Part shown: positions 8,815 through 15,682 of the stretch, piece after piece
Layout of the letters: each line of letters begins with the position of its first letter
How positions within the stretch are numbered: the first letter of the stretch is position 1
Assembly (NCBI GenBank): GCA_007125005.1
Contig: SLDY01000010.1
Location: 1-42,557 of the forward strand
Source of the DNA: Natronohydrobacter sp.
Lineage (GTDB): Bacteria; Pseudomonadota; Alphaproteobacteria; Rhodobacterales; Rhodobacteraceae
Length of the DNA stretch: 42,557 nt
Direction of reading: 5' to 3'
Program-made: the position numbers and the translations under genes
The notes under the pieces: generated by a model
Database searches by the model: none
What the model was told of the DNA's origin: nothing
Seen by the model: only the letters and a program-made list of their open reading frames with translations

Positions 8815-9555
8815 TCAACCCAAAACAAGCGTTACAGCCATCATGGCGGCGAATGCCACAGTCACCAGCACCCCGACGCTGGAGCTATCCATCCCCTCCT
8901 GCGACTCGGGCAGCAATTCCGAAAAGATCATCCACAGCATCGCCCCGGCTGCAAGCCCCAGTCCGATCGGGAGAAACGGCGTGAAGACAAGCACGAAGGC
9001 AAAGGCTGGCACTGCCAGAAGCGGTTGAGGCGCCGAGGAAAGAATCGCCCACCAAGCGGCCTTGCCGATGCTGGCGCCACGCGGGACCATTACCAGCGCG
9101 ATGGCAAGCCCTTCGGGCACGTTATGCAGCGCTATCGCGATGGTGATGAAATCACCCAATTCGCGTCCAGATCCATAGGCCACGCCAACACCGACCCCTT
9201 CAGCGGCGGAATGCACAGTCATCACACCCATGATGAGCAGGATTTTCAGCGCATCCGCGCCATTGGCATTGGCCAGTGTAATGCCATCCTTGCCGTCGAA
9301 ATACCGCTTTGCCAGCCATATCCCGGCAAGCCCGAGCAGCAGTCCGATAAGAGTGCGTGGCGCTGAAAACTCAAATCCCTCCACAACCAGCGAGAAAGTT
9401 GCGGCGAGCATGAGTCCTGCGGCAATTGCATTGCCGATTGCAAGTGCGCGCGGTGTTACATTGCGCATGGCCAGAAGCGGTAGCGCTCCCAGACCAGTGG
9501 CAAGTGCCGTGATCGTTGCCGCGATAAAAACGAGCAGAAGGGTCGGATCGGTCAT
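8815..9555 (-). CDS. ZIP family divalent metal transporter
   Basis: A 246-residue inner-membrane protein with about eight hydrophobic segments. The two metal-binding helices carry HSAAEG at 115-120 and HNVPEG at 144-149, the signature of ZIP carriers of zinc, iron or manganese. The intervening loop is short and lacks a His-rich stretch. An ICE-like iron box (9566-9582) ends 11 nt before the start codon, so an iron-linked role is more likely here than pure zinc uptake. Ribosome-binding sequence before the ATG is weak. ZupT-like function is plausible, but the transported metal is an inference. Confidence 0.88.
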   Translation of the reverse strand: MTDPTLLLVFIAATITALATGLGALPLLAMRNVTPRALAIGNAIAAGLMLAATFSLVVEGFEFSAPRTLIGLLLGLAGIWLAKRYFDGKDGITLANANGADALKILLIMGVMTVHSAAEGVGVGVAYGSGRELGDFITIAIALHNVPEGLAIALVMVPRGASIGKAAWWAILSSAPQPLLAVPAFAFVLVFTPFLPIGLGLAAGAMLWMIFSELLPESQEGMDSSSVGVLVTVAFAAMMAVTLVLG

Positions 9556-9565
9556 ATCGCACCAA

Positions 9566-9582
9566 TTTAGAATGATTCTAGA
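9566..9582. promoter_or_regulatory. ICE-like (Irr) operator before the ZIP gene
   Basis: The sequence TTTAGAATGATTCTAGA matches the alphaproteobacterial iron control element (TTTAGAA-N3-TTCTAAA) at 13 of 14 specified positions. It lies 11-27 nt upstream of the ZIP start codon, where bound protein would block transcription or initiation. Irr is a haem-responsive Fur-family regulator; binding here is inferred. Confidence 0.6.
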
Positions 9583-9810
9583 ATAATCTCCACGGCCATC
9601 CTGTCAAGTCGTAGGCCTGTAGCTTGTAGGCTTGTTAGAGCGGCAAGCCGGGTATTGCTGCGTTCTCGCTCTTAAGGTTGCGCGCTTGCGACGCATCACC
9701 GCTGCAATCGTTAAATTCCAATTCACCGGTGGTTGCAATTCCCGAATCGCACTGGCAACCCTAAGTCGGAGCTTGTATACCAAGTGACCTGCTCTGAGGG
9801 ATGCCCCGTT

Positions 9811-10965
9811 GTGACTCTAAACCCCCTGCCAAGAACTTCCGATCCCCAAGCGCCCCACAGGGAGCATGGGCGTTTGACGAGTGCAGAGGGGATCCAGGTT
9901 TTCAGTGGTGATCTGACGATCCGTTCGCTCCCGGATTTGAAAGCCGTGTTCGACCGCCTTGATGGCCCAGAGGTGACATTGTCGCTGGCTGAACTGTCGC
10001 ATTTCGATACTGCAGGAGCCTATGCACTTGAAACCCTGCGCCTTCGTCTGGAGCAGGGCGGTGGCAGTCTTGTCTACCGTGATGTGCAACCCGATCATCA
10101 GGCTTTGATCGAACGCGTGGCGCAAGCCATGCCCAAGCCAGAGGCGTCACAGAAGGGACAGATGAGCCTCACAGACCTTTTGGAGGTTGTCGGACGAGCT
10201 GTTGCTGGCAGCGGGCGGTTCCTGCTTGAAATCCTTGCGATGCTTGGCGTGTTTCTGGCGCGGTTATTCATGTTCCTGCGCTACCCCGGTCAGTTTCGTC
10301 TGACAGCACTTGTGCATCATTGTGACCAGGTTGGCTGGAAGGCCGTGCCGATTGTCGCCCTGATGTCGTTTCTGATCGGAGTGGTTCTGGCCTTTCAGGG
10401 ATCAGTGCAGTTACGCCAGTTCGGTGCCGAGATTTTCGTGGTTGACCTTATCGCGATCTCGATTTTGCGCGAGCTTGGCATATTGCTGACCGCCATCATC
10501 GTCGCCGGGCTTACGGCTTCGAGTTTCACAGCGGCAATCGGCTCGATGAAGATGCGCGAGGAGATCGATGCCATGCAGACGCTTGCGATCGACCCGGCGA
10601 CAGTGCTCTTTGTGCCGCGCATCCTCGCGCTGCTGATCACATTGCCGATCCTTGGTCTCATTGCCAATGTTGCGGGGCTCTTCGGCGGCGCCATTATGTC
10701 ATGGATCGAGCTTGGCATATCGCCCGGCATGTTTCTCACCCGGCTTCTGGAGGATACCAGCCCGCGCCATGTGATGGTCGGTTTCGTCAAGGCCCCTGTT
10801 TTTGCACTGATTATCGGGATTATTGGCTGTCATGCAGGTATGGGCGTTGCGGGAAATGCCGAAAGCCTCGGGCGGCAAACCTCTTCGGCTGTCGTGCGCT
10901 CGATCTTTGCTGTGATCGTAGCCGCTGCGCTGTTTTCAGTCTTCTTTGCGCTGATGGAAATCTGA
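9811..10965 (+). CDS. MlaE-type ABC permease with N-terminal STAS domain
   Basis: About 384 residues. The first 110 form a STAS-like domain (IQVFSGDLTIRSLPDL, then LSHFDTAGAYALETLRL), equivalent to MlaB in E. coli. The rest is an MlaE permease with about five membrane segments, ILRELGILLTAIIVAGLTASS and the conserved EEIDAM motif. It is the inner-membrane channel of an MCE lipid transporter. GTG at 9811 is chosen because TGAGGGA lies nine bases upstream; an in-frame TTG at 9733 would add 26 residues with no good ribosome site. The next gene overlaps its stop by 1 nt (TGATG). Fusion of STAS and permease is common outside Enterobacteria. Confidence 0.9.
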   Translation: MTLNPLPRTSDPQAPHREHGRLTSAEGIQVFSGDLTIRSLPDLKAVFDRLDGPEVTLSLAELSHFDTAGAYALETLRLRLEQGGGSLVYRDVQPDHQALIERVAQAMPKPEASQKGQMSLTDLLEVVGRAVAGSGRFLLEILAMLGVFLARLFMFLRYPGQFRLTALVHHCDQVGWKAVPIVALMSFLIGVVLAFQGSVQLRQFGAEIFVVDLIAISILRELGILLTAIIVAGLTASSFTAAIGSMKMREEIDAMQTLAIDPATVLFVPRILALLITLPILGLIANVAGLFGGAIMSWIELGISPGMFLTRLLEDTSPRHVMVGFVKAPVFALIIGIIGCHAGMGVAGNAESLGRQTSSAVVRSIFAVIVAAALFSVFFALMEI

Positions 10966-11744
10966 TGGCCGCTGATCCTGTTATTCGCCTGCGCGGCATT
11001 CGCAACCAGTTCGGCGCTGCGGTCGTTCATGACAATCTCGACCTTGATCTCTATCGCGGCGAGGTTCTGGGCGTGGTCGGTGGCTCGGGCACGGGCAAAT
11101 CGGTGCTGTTGCGCTGCATCGCCGGCCTGCGACCTCCTCAGGCTGGCCGGATCGAGATCTTCGGACAGGATGCGCTTGGCTGCTCGGAAGCCGCGCGTCG
11201 GGAGATTGATGCGCGCATGGGTGTGATGTTTCAGGACGGAGCGCTCTTTTCCAGCCTGACCGTGCGCGAGAATGTCGAAGTGCCGATGCAGAATATCAGG
11301 GGGCTTGATGCCGGATTGCGTCGCGAATTGGCCGATCTGAAGATTTCCATGTCTGGGCTGCCTTATGCTGCGGGGGATAAATACCCCTCGGAGCTTTCCG
11401 GTGGCATGCGCAAACGCGCAGGGCTCGCGCGCGCGCTCGCGCTCGACCCGGAAATCGTTTTCCTTGACGAGCCAACGGCAGGGCTCGATCCGATCGGCGC
11501 GTCTGCCTTCGATGAGTTGATCAAGGCCCTTTCCGAAACGCTGGGGCTGACTGTTTTTCTTGTTACCCATGATCTTGACACGCTGCACGCGACATGTGAT
11601 CGCATCGCAGTTCTTGCGGAAAACCGTGTGATGTATACTGGAACCATGGCAGACATGCTCCATGTAGAGCACCCTTGGGTGCATGAGTATTTCCACGGGC
11701 CGCGAGCGCGCGCTGCGGTGGCTACGCGTGAAAGGACAGACTGA
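10965..11744 (+). CDS. MlaF-type ABC transporter ATPase
   Basis: A 259-residue ATPase with Walker A GGSGTGKS (39-46), Q-loop MFQDGALFSSLTV (88-100), signature LSGGM (144-148), Walker B IVFLDEP (164-170) and switch histidine VTHD. Features such as SSLTVRENVEVPM and AGLDPIGASAFDELI are typical of MlaF/Ttg2A ATPases that power MCE lipid transport. It starts within the permease stop codon, and the MlaD gene follows 4 nt after its own stop, so the four genes 9811-14096 form one operon. A longer frame opening at 10701 lies inside the permease gene and is rejected. Confidence 0.93.
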   Translation: MAADPVIRLRGIRNQFGAAVVHDNLDLDLYRGEVLGVVGGSGTGKSVLLRCIAGLRPPQAGRIEIFGQDALGCSEAARREIDARMGVMFQDGALFSSLTVRENVEVPMQNIRGLDAGLRRELADLKISMSGLPYAAGDKYPSELSGGMRKRAGLARALALDPEIVFLDEPTAGLDPIGASAFDELIKALSETLGLTVFLVTHDLDTLHATCDRIAVLAENRVMYTGTMADMLHVEHPWVHEYFHGPRARAAVATRERTD

Positions 11745-11748
11745 AGCG

Positions 11749-13461
11749 ATGGAAACCCGCGCCAATTACGTGTTGATCGGCATATTTGCCCTCGTGGGGT
11801 TTTTCGGCTTGCTGGCCTTCTTCCTCGCATTCGGGAAGTTCCAGCTTGATCGACAATTCACCTATTATGATGTGCGCTTCGAGGCGGTCTCTGGGCTGTC
11901 GCGTTCTGCGGATGTGCGTTTCGCCGGTCTGCCGGTCGGGCAGGTGGTGGATGTACGGCTTCACCCGGATGGGGATGGAACAGTTCTTGTCCGCGTCGAA
12001 GTGGATCGCGCAACACCTGTGCGCGCAGACTCGATTGCAAGCGTCGATAGCTCGGGCATCACTGGCGTCTCCTTTGTCGCGATCACACCGGGAAGCCCGG
12101 AGGCGCCTCTGATAAACGAGCGCACCGATGTGCCGGAACTCGAAGCAGGGCGCTCAGGCATTCAGTCGCTGACCGATGGTGCGCCGCGCATCCTTGATGA
12201 AACGCTGCAGGTGCTTGAGCAGGTCAACCGGTTGCTGGGGGACGAGAACCAGACCCGCGTCGCCAATATCCTTGAAAATCTTGAAAGCTCCTCGGGCGAT
12301 CTCTCCCGCGCGCTCGATAATTTCTCGGGCTTTACCGATACCATTGCCACCGCGACCGATACTTTTGCTGAATTCAGTGACAACCTCGCCCCGATCCTGT
12401 TGCAGGCGGAAAAGACTGTCGAAAGCCTGCAATTCGCGATTGACGAATTCGCATTGCTGGCAACCGAATCTCGCATCACCTTCGAAACCGGCACCGAGAC
12501 CCTCCAGACAGTCGACCGCTTTGTAGATGAGGAGCTTGCGGCCATGGTCTTAGACCTGCGGCGCACGGCCGAGAGTTTTGGCCAGCAGGTCGAAAGCCTG
12601 TCGCAGGAAGCGCAGCTTGTTCTCGGTGAGTTTGCGCGCACGGGCGCTGCAGCCACGCAGCGTATAGAGGCGCTCGACCCTGCCATAGCGCGGCTCGAGC
12701 CACTTTTGGGGCGAGCGGACACGACCTTCGAGACAGTCGAGCGTATGGCCGCAAATGTCGATGCGCTGGTAGCGGGCGATGGCGCGGCCCTGGTGGCGGA
12801 GGCGCGCGAGATGGTCCAGCTTGCCCGCGATGCTGCAGGCTCCATCGCCAATGTGGCCGAGACCGATCTACCTGTCATCATGGAAGATGTGCGCATGGCG
12901 GCTGCCGATATCAGGCAGGTTGTCGCAACGGTCGGGGAGGATCTGTCGCAGGTCTCGGGTCGTGTTGAGGAATTGAGTGCAGGCGGGTTGCGCACGCTCG
13001 ATCAGGTGACCGAGACATTCGCCAATGCAAATATCACTCTTGCTGCGATCAACCGCGCACTGGAGACGAGTGAAGGGGCTATTGAGGCCGCCGAACGTGC
13101 CTTCATTGGTGCAGATCGGGTAATCAACGAAGAAATCGGCCAGATCACTGAGGATCTCCGTGATGTATTGGCGCGTCTGGGCCGCGCGGTGGATGCTGTC
13201 TCTGATGATATTCCTGCAGTGACCGCGGATCTGCGCCGCACGGCGGATAGCGCTGCCCGGGCCTTCGACGATCTTGGCCGGATGGTGCGCGAAAGCTCGG
13301 GGCCGGTGCGCGAGTTCACCAGCGCTGGTCTGCCCAATATCACACAACTCGCACGCGAAACACGTGGCCTTATCTCCAATCTCGACCGGCTTACGCGCCA
13401 GATCGAACGAGATCCCGCGCGTTTCCTGCTCAACCGCCAGACACCGGAGTTCAGACAATGA
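11749..13461 (+). CDS. MlaD family MCE protein with very long helical C-terminus
   Basis: A 570-residue periplasmic substrate-binding protein of the MCE system, against 183 in E. coli MlaD. METRANYVLIG begins one transmembrane helix (about 7-27). A single MCE domain follows (about 38-118: VRFEAVSGLSRSADVRFAGL, then a GITGVSFVAI core). From about 140 to the end the sequence is helical, rich in Ala, Glu, Asp, Arg and Leu, with repeated motifs of the type RRTAxS, suggesting coiled-coil. By analogy with PqiB, a hexamer could build a hollow needle. The following lipoprotein overlaps the stop by 4 nt. Direction and lipid cargo are unknown. Confidence 0.9.
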   Translation: METRANYVLIGIFALVGFFGLLAFFLAFGKFQLDRQFTYYDVRFEAVSGLSRSADVRFAGLPVGQVVDVRLHPDGDGTVLVRVEVDRATPVRADSIASVDSSGITGVSFVAITPGSPEAPLINERTDVPELEAGRSGIQSLTDGAPRILDETLQVLEQVNRLLGDENQTRVANILENLESSSGDLSRALDNFSGFTDTIATATDTFAEFSDNLAPILLQAEKTVESLQFAIDEFALLATESRITFETGTETLQTVDRFVDEELAAMVLDLRRTAESFGQQVESLSQEAQLVLGEFARTGAAATQRIEALDPAIARLEPLLGRADTTFETVERMAANVDALVAGDGAALVAEAREMVQLARDAAGSIANVAETDLPVIMEDVRMAAADIRQVVATVGEDLSQVSGRVEELSAGGLRTLDQVTETFANANITLAAINRALETSEGAIEAAERAFIGADRVINEEIGQITEDLRDVLARLGRAVDAVSDDIPAVTADLRRTADSAARAFDDLGRMVRESSGPVREFTSAGLPNITQLARETRGLISNLDRLTRQIERDPARFLLNRQTPEFRQ

Positions 13462-14096
13462 CCCTTTTGCGACGTGACGTGCTGATCGGCCTGGGTTCGC
13501 TCTCGATGCTTACGGGCTGCGGTGCTTTATCTGCGATTGGTGATGCCACCACTCCGCTCGATGCGTATGAACTGCGTGCACCGGTTTTACCGCAAGCGGG
13601 CAGGAGTCTGCCGCGCGCGTTGAGCATCGAGCCGCCTACAGCCTCCGGTGCGCTCGCGACAGATCGGATACTGATCCGGCCCAATCCGGTGCAATCGCTT
13701 TATCTGCCTGGTGCGCGCTGGTCGGATCAGGCCCCGTTGATGTTTCAGACAGTGATGCTGCGCGCCTTCGAGGACACTGGCGCGCTATCTTATGTCGGGC
13801 GCAGGCCGCTTGGCGGGACAGGTGATTTCGCCCTGATTTCCGAGATCACGGATTTTCAGGCCGAGCTTGCCGAGAATCGGCAGAGTGCTGTCGCACGCAT
13901 TCGCCTGACCGCGCGCATGGTACGCGAGGCCGATGCTCGCGTAATGGCGCGGCGCAGCTTTCAGGCGTTGGGGGCCAGCGAGAGCACTGACACGCTGGAC
14001 ATCGTGCAGGCGTTCAACAGTGCCTCTGATGAGCTACTTGACGAGTTGGTGCGCTGGGGTCTTGGGGTGATCGGGTTGCGCCTGCCCGCGGCGTGA
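13458..14096 (+). CDS. ABC-type transport auxiliary lipoprotein (PqiC-like)
   Basis: A 212-residue protein with a lipoprotein signal peptide: RR near the start, hydrophobic LIGLGSLSML and a lipobox LTGC with the modified Cys at 21. The mature part matches the DUF330/PqiC family pattern (DAYELRAP, RILIRPNPVQSLYLPGARWSD, then DFALISEITDFQAE). These proteins sit in the outer membrane and bind the distal end of MCE needles. It is the last gene of the MCE operon, overlapping the MlaD gene by ATGA. Its presence suggests the system spans the whole envelope. An amphipathic C-terminal helix follows the core. Confidence 0.85.
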   Translation: MTLLRRDVLIGLGSLSMLTGCGALSAIGDATTPLDAYELRAPVLPQAGRSLPRALSIEPPTASGALATDRILIRPNPVQSLYLPGARWSDQAPLMFQTVMLRAFEDTGALSYVGRRPLGGTGDFALISEITDFQAELAENRQSAVARIRLTARMVREADARVMARRSFQALGASESTDTLDIVQAFNSASDELLDELVRWGLGVIGLRLPAA

Positions 14097-14097
14097 C

Positions 14098-14148
14098 GCG
14101 CCTGCGGGCGCGGCGCGCTCTGTTGAGTATTTTTGGCAAGATGAAAGG
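14098..14148 (+). terminator. Hairpin plus conserved tail motif after the MCE operon
   Basis: A small hairpin GCGCC-TGCG-GGCGC (14098-14111) follows the lipoprotein stop directly. After a short spacer comes GAGTATTTTTGGCAAGATGA (14125-14144). A related tail follows the spermidine operon at 29081-29111. The T5 run supports a terminator; the shared tail may be a family-level 3'-end motif. Confidence 0.45.
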
Positions 14149-14157
14149 CCAAGAGAT

Positions 14158-14736
14158 TTGATCCGGGCGCTTTACGACTGGACCTTGTCGATGGCGCGTC
14201 ATCCTTATGGGCTTTGGGCGCTGGCGATGGTCGCGTTCATTGAAAGCTCGGTTTTTCCGATTCCACCAGATGTGCTTATGGTTGCGATGATCGTGGCGCA
14301 GCCGTCACGGGCTTTTCTGATCGCCGGAGTTGCAACCATTGCCTCGGTTGCCGGGGGGCTGGCGGGGTACTGGATCGGTTACAGCGCCTTTGAGGCAATT
14401 GGTCACCCGGTTCTGGAATTCTATGGCAAGGAAGCCTATTTCGCAGCCTTTCAGGAACGCTATAATGAATGGGGTGCTTGGGCGGTGCTGATCGCCGGGA
14501 TCACGCCTTTCCCATACAAGGTGATCACGATACTTTCCGGTGTAACAGCGCTTAATCTGGGCGTGTTTCTTGTGGCCTCAATTATCGCGCGCGGGGTGCG
14601 GTTCTTCATTGTTGCGGCGCTGCTTTGGAAATACGGCGCACCGATTCGTGATTTCATAGAGCAACGATTGGGTCTTGTGTTTTCTCTTTTCATGGCTTTG
14701 TTGCTGGGCGGATTTCTGGTGATGAGGCTTGCGTGA
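14158..14736 (+). CDS. YqaA family (DedA/SNARE-associated) membrane protein
   Basis: A 192-residue inner-membrane protein with about four to five hydrophobic segments. MVAFIESSVFPIPPDVLMV contains the family's ExxxFPIPPDxL motif, and GITPFPYKVITILSG is the second conserved DedA-superfamily block. Members are thought to act in envelope lipid homeostasis, possibly as flippases. The start is TTG at 14158, because the ATG just upstream (14141) is in another frame and hits a stop; homologues also begin RALYDWTL. dsbB overlaps its stop by 4 nt, so both are co-translated. The exact substrate is unknown. Confidence 0.85.
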   Translation: MIRALYDWTLSMARHPYGLWALAMVAFIESSVFPIPPDVLMVAMIVAQPSRAFLIAGVATIASVAGGLAGYWIGYSAFEAIGHPVLEFYGKEAYFAAFQERYNEWGAWAVLIAGITPFPYKVITILSGVTALNLGVFLVASIIARGVRFFIVAALLWKYGAPIRDFIEQRLGLVFSLFMALLLGGFLVMRLA

Positions 14737-15194
14737 CAAGAAGACGGGTTCAGCTACTTGCACTCACAGGCTCATTGGGCCTGCTCATTGGTGCGCTCGC
14801 ATTTGAGTATATCGGGGGGCTTGCCCCTTGCGCGCTTTGTATTTGGCAGCGCTGGCCGCATGTGGTTGCACTGATTGGCGTTGGTGCGTTGGCTGTGGCG
14901 AGCCCGGTCTTTGCCCTGATAGGGGCAGTGGGGGCAGCAACATCAGGCGGGATCGGTATCTATCACACAGGCGTGGAGCGTGGTTGGTGGGATGGGCCCG
15001 CAAGTTGCAGCGCGGGGGGCAATCTTTCCGGGCTTACGCCAGAAGAATTGCTGGCGCAAATCCTTGCAGCCCCGGTGGTACGCTGCGATGAAGTGCCCTG
15101 GGAGATGCTGGGTCTTTCCATGGCGAGTTGGAATGCCGTGGCATCTTTCGGCATCGCTGCGCTCTGGTTGATCAGTCTGCGGCTGCGCGCCTAA
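14733..15194 (+). CDS. dsbB: Disulfide bond formation protein B
   Basis: A 153-residue membrane protein with four predicted helices. Two cysteine pairs are visible: Cys33-Cys36 (APCALC) in the first periplasmic loop and Cys92/Cys118 in the second, as expected for DsbB, which re-oxidises DsbA and passes electrons to quinone. CIWQRWPH after the first pair is a family hallmark. It starts with GTG overlapping the yqaA stop (GTGA). The gene ends tail to tail with usg, overlapping it by 4 nt. The large second loop (92-118) is somewhat longer than in E. coli. Confidence 0.92.
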   Translation: MTRRRVQLLALTGSLGLLIGALAFEYIGGLAPCALCIWQRWPHVVALIGVGALAVASPVFALIGAVGAATSGGIGIYHTGVERGWWDGPASCSAGGNLSGLTPEELLAQILAAPVVRCDEVPWEMLGLSMASWNAVASFGIAALWLISLRLRA

Positions 15195-15490
15195 TGCAGA
15201 CGCAGATCATGACGTGAGAATCTGCCCACCTCGAACTCACCCACCACATGATGCCATTCCCCGGCAGACATCTGTTTGCGATGGGTAAAGCGCACGGAAT
15301 GCAGCGGCCCCTCGATCGTATCATGCCAGAATTCGATGAACTCGAACAGGCGCGGATAATCCGGGGCGATGTCATATTCCTGCCAGACGAAACTGTTGAG
15401 CACATGTGAGTGGTCGGGCATGCGATAGATCATTTCCGCGGTCGTCAGACCATAACCTTTCAGCATGAGTTCGATCGGGTGTTTATCCAT
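15191..15490 (-). CDS. Usg family protein
   Basis: A 99-residue cytosolic protein of the alphaproteobacterial Usg family, recognised by KGYGLTTAEMIYRMPDH near the start and the aromatic segment FVWQEYDIAPDYPRL. The function is unknown; the name comes from its place near tryptophan genes in other species. An upstream ATG (15505) exists, but AGAGG lies six bases before the ATG at 15490. The gene diverges from gyrA over a 192-nt, AT-rich region that includes an inverted repeat, and its stop overlaps dsbB on the other strand. Confidence 0.85.
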   Translation of the reverse strand: MDKHPIELMLKGYGLTTAEMIYRMPDHSHVLNSFVWQEYDIAPDYPRLFEFIEFWHDTIEGPLHSVRFTHRKQMSAGEWHHVVGEFEVGRFSRHDLRLH

Positions 15491-15515
15491 GGCAACCTCT
15501 TGCAATTGACACTAA

Positions 15516-15547
15516 TGAAAATCATGCCAGAGAGATGATAATTTTCA
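15516..15547. promoter_or_regulatory. AT-rich imperfect inverted repeat between usg and gyrA
   Basis: TGAAAATCAT (15516-15525) and ATGATAATTTTCA (15535-15547) form an inverted repeat with a 9-nt spacer and a 2-nt bulge. It sits in the usg/gyrA divergent region and could be an operator for either gene. No known regulator matches it with confidence. Confidence 0.3.
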
Positions 15548-15682
15548 ATTAAAACATGTTGTTATCGCTCGTGTATGTTTGCTGCCAAGGGAATGACCAA
15601 GCGGCCATTGCGCCCTATATCATGGTTCTGATAGAGTGCTGCCAACCACATCTTGAGTGGATGGGAAACCCGAGAGGATCAG

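Noticed and set aside
9733-9810. TTG start extending the MlaE-type permease by 26 residues
   Set aside because: No good ribosome site at TTG, whereas the GTG at 9811 has TGAGGGA nine bases upstream.
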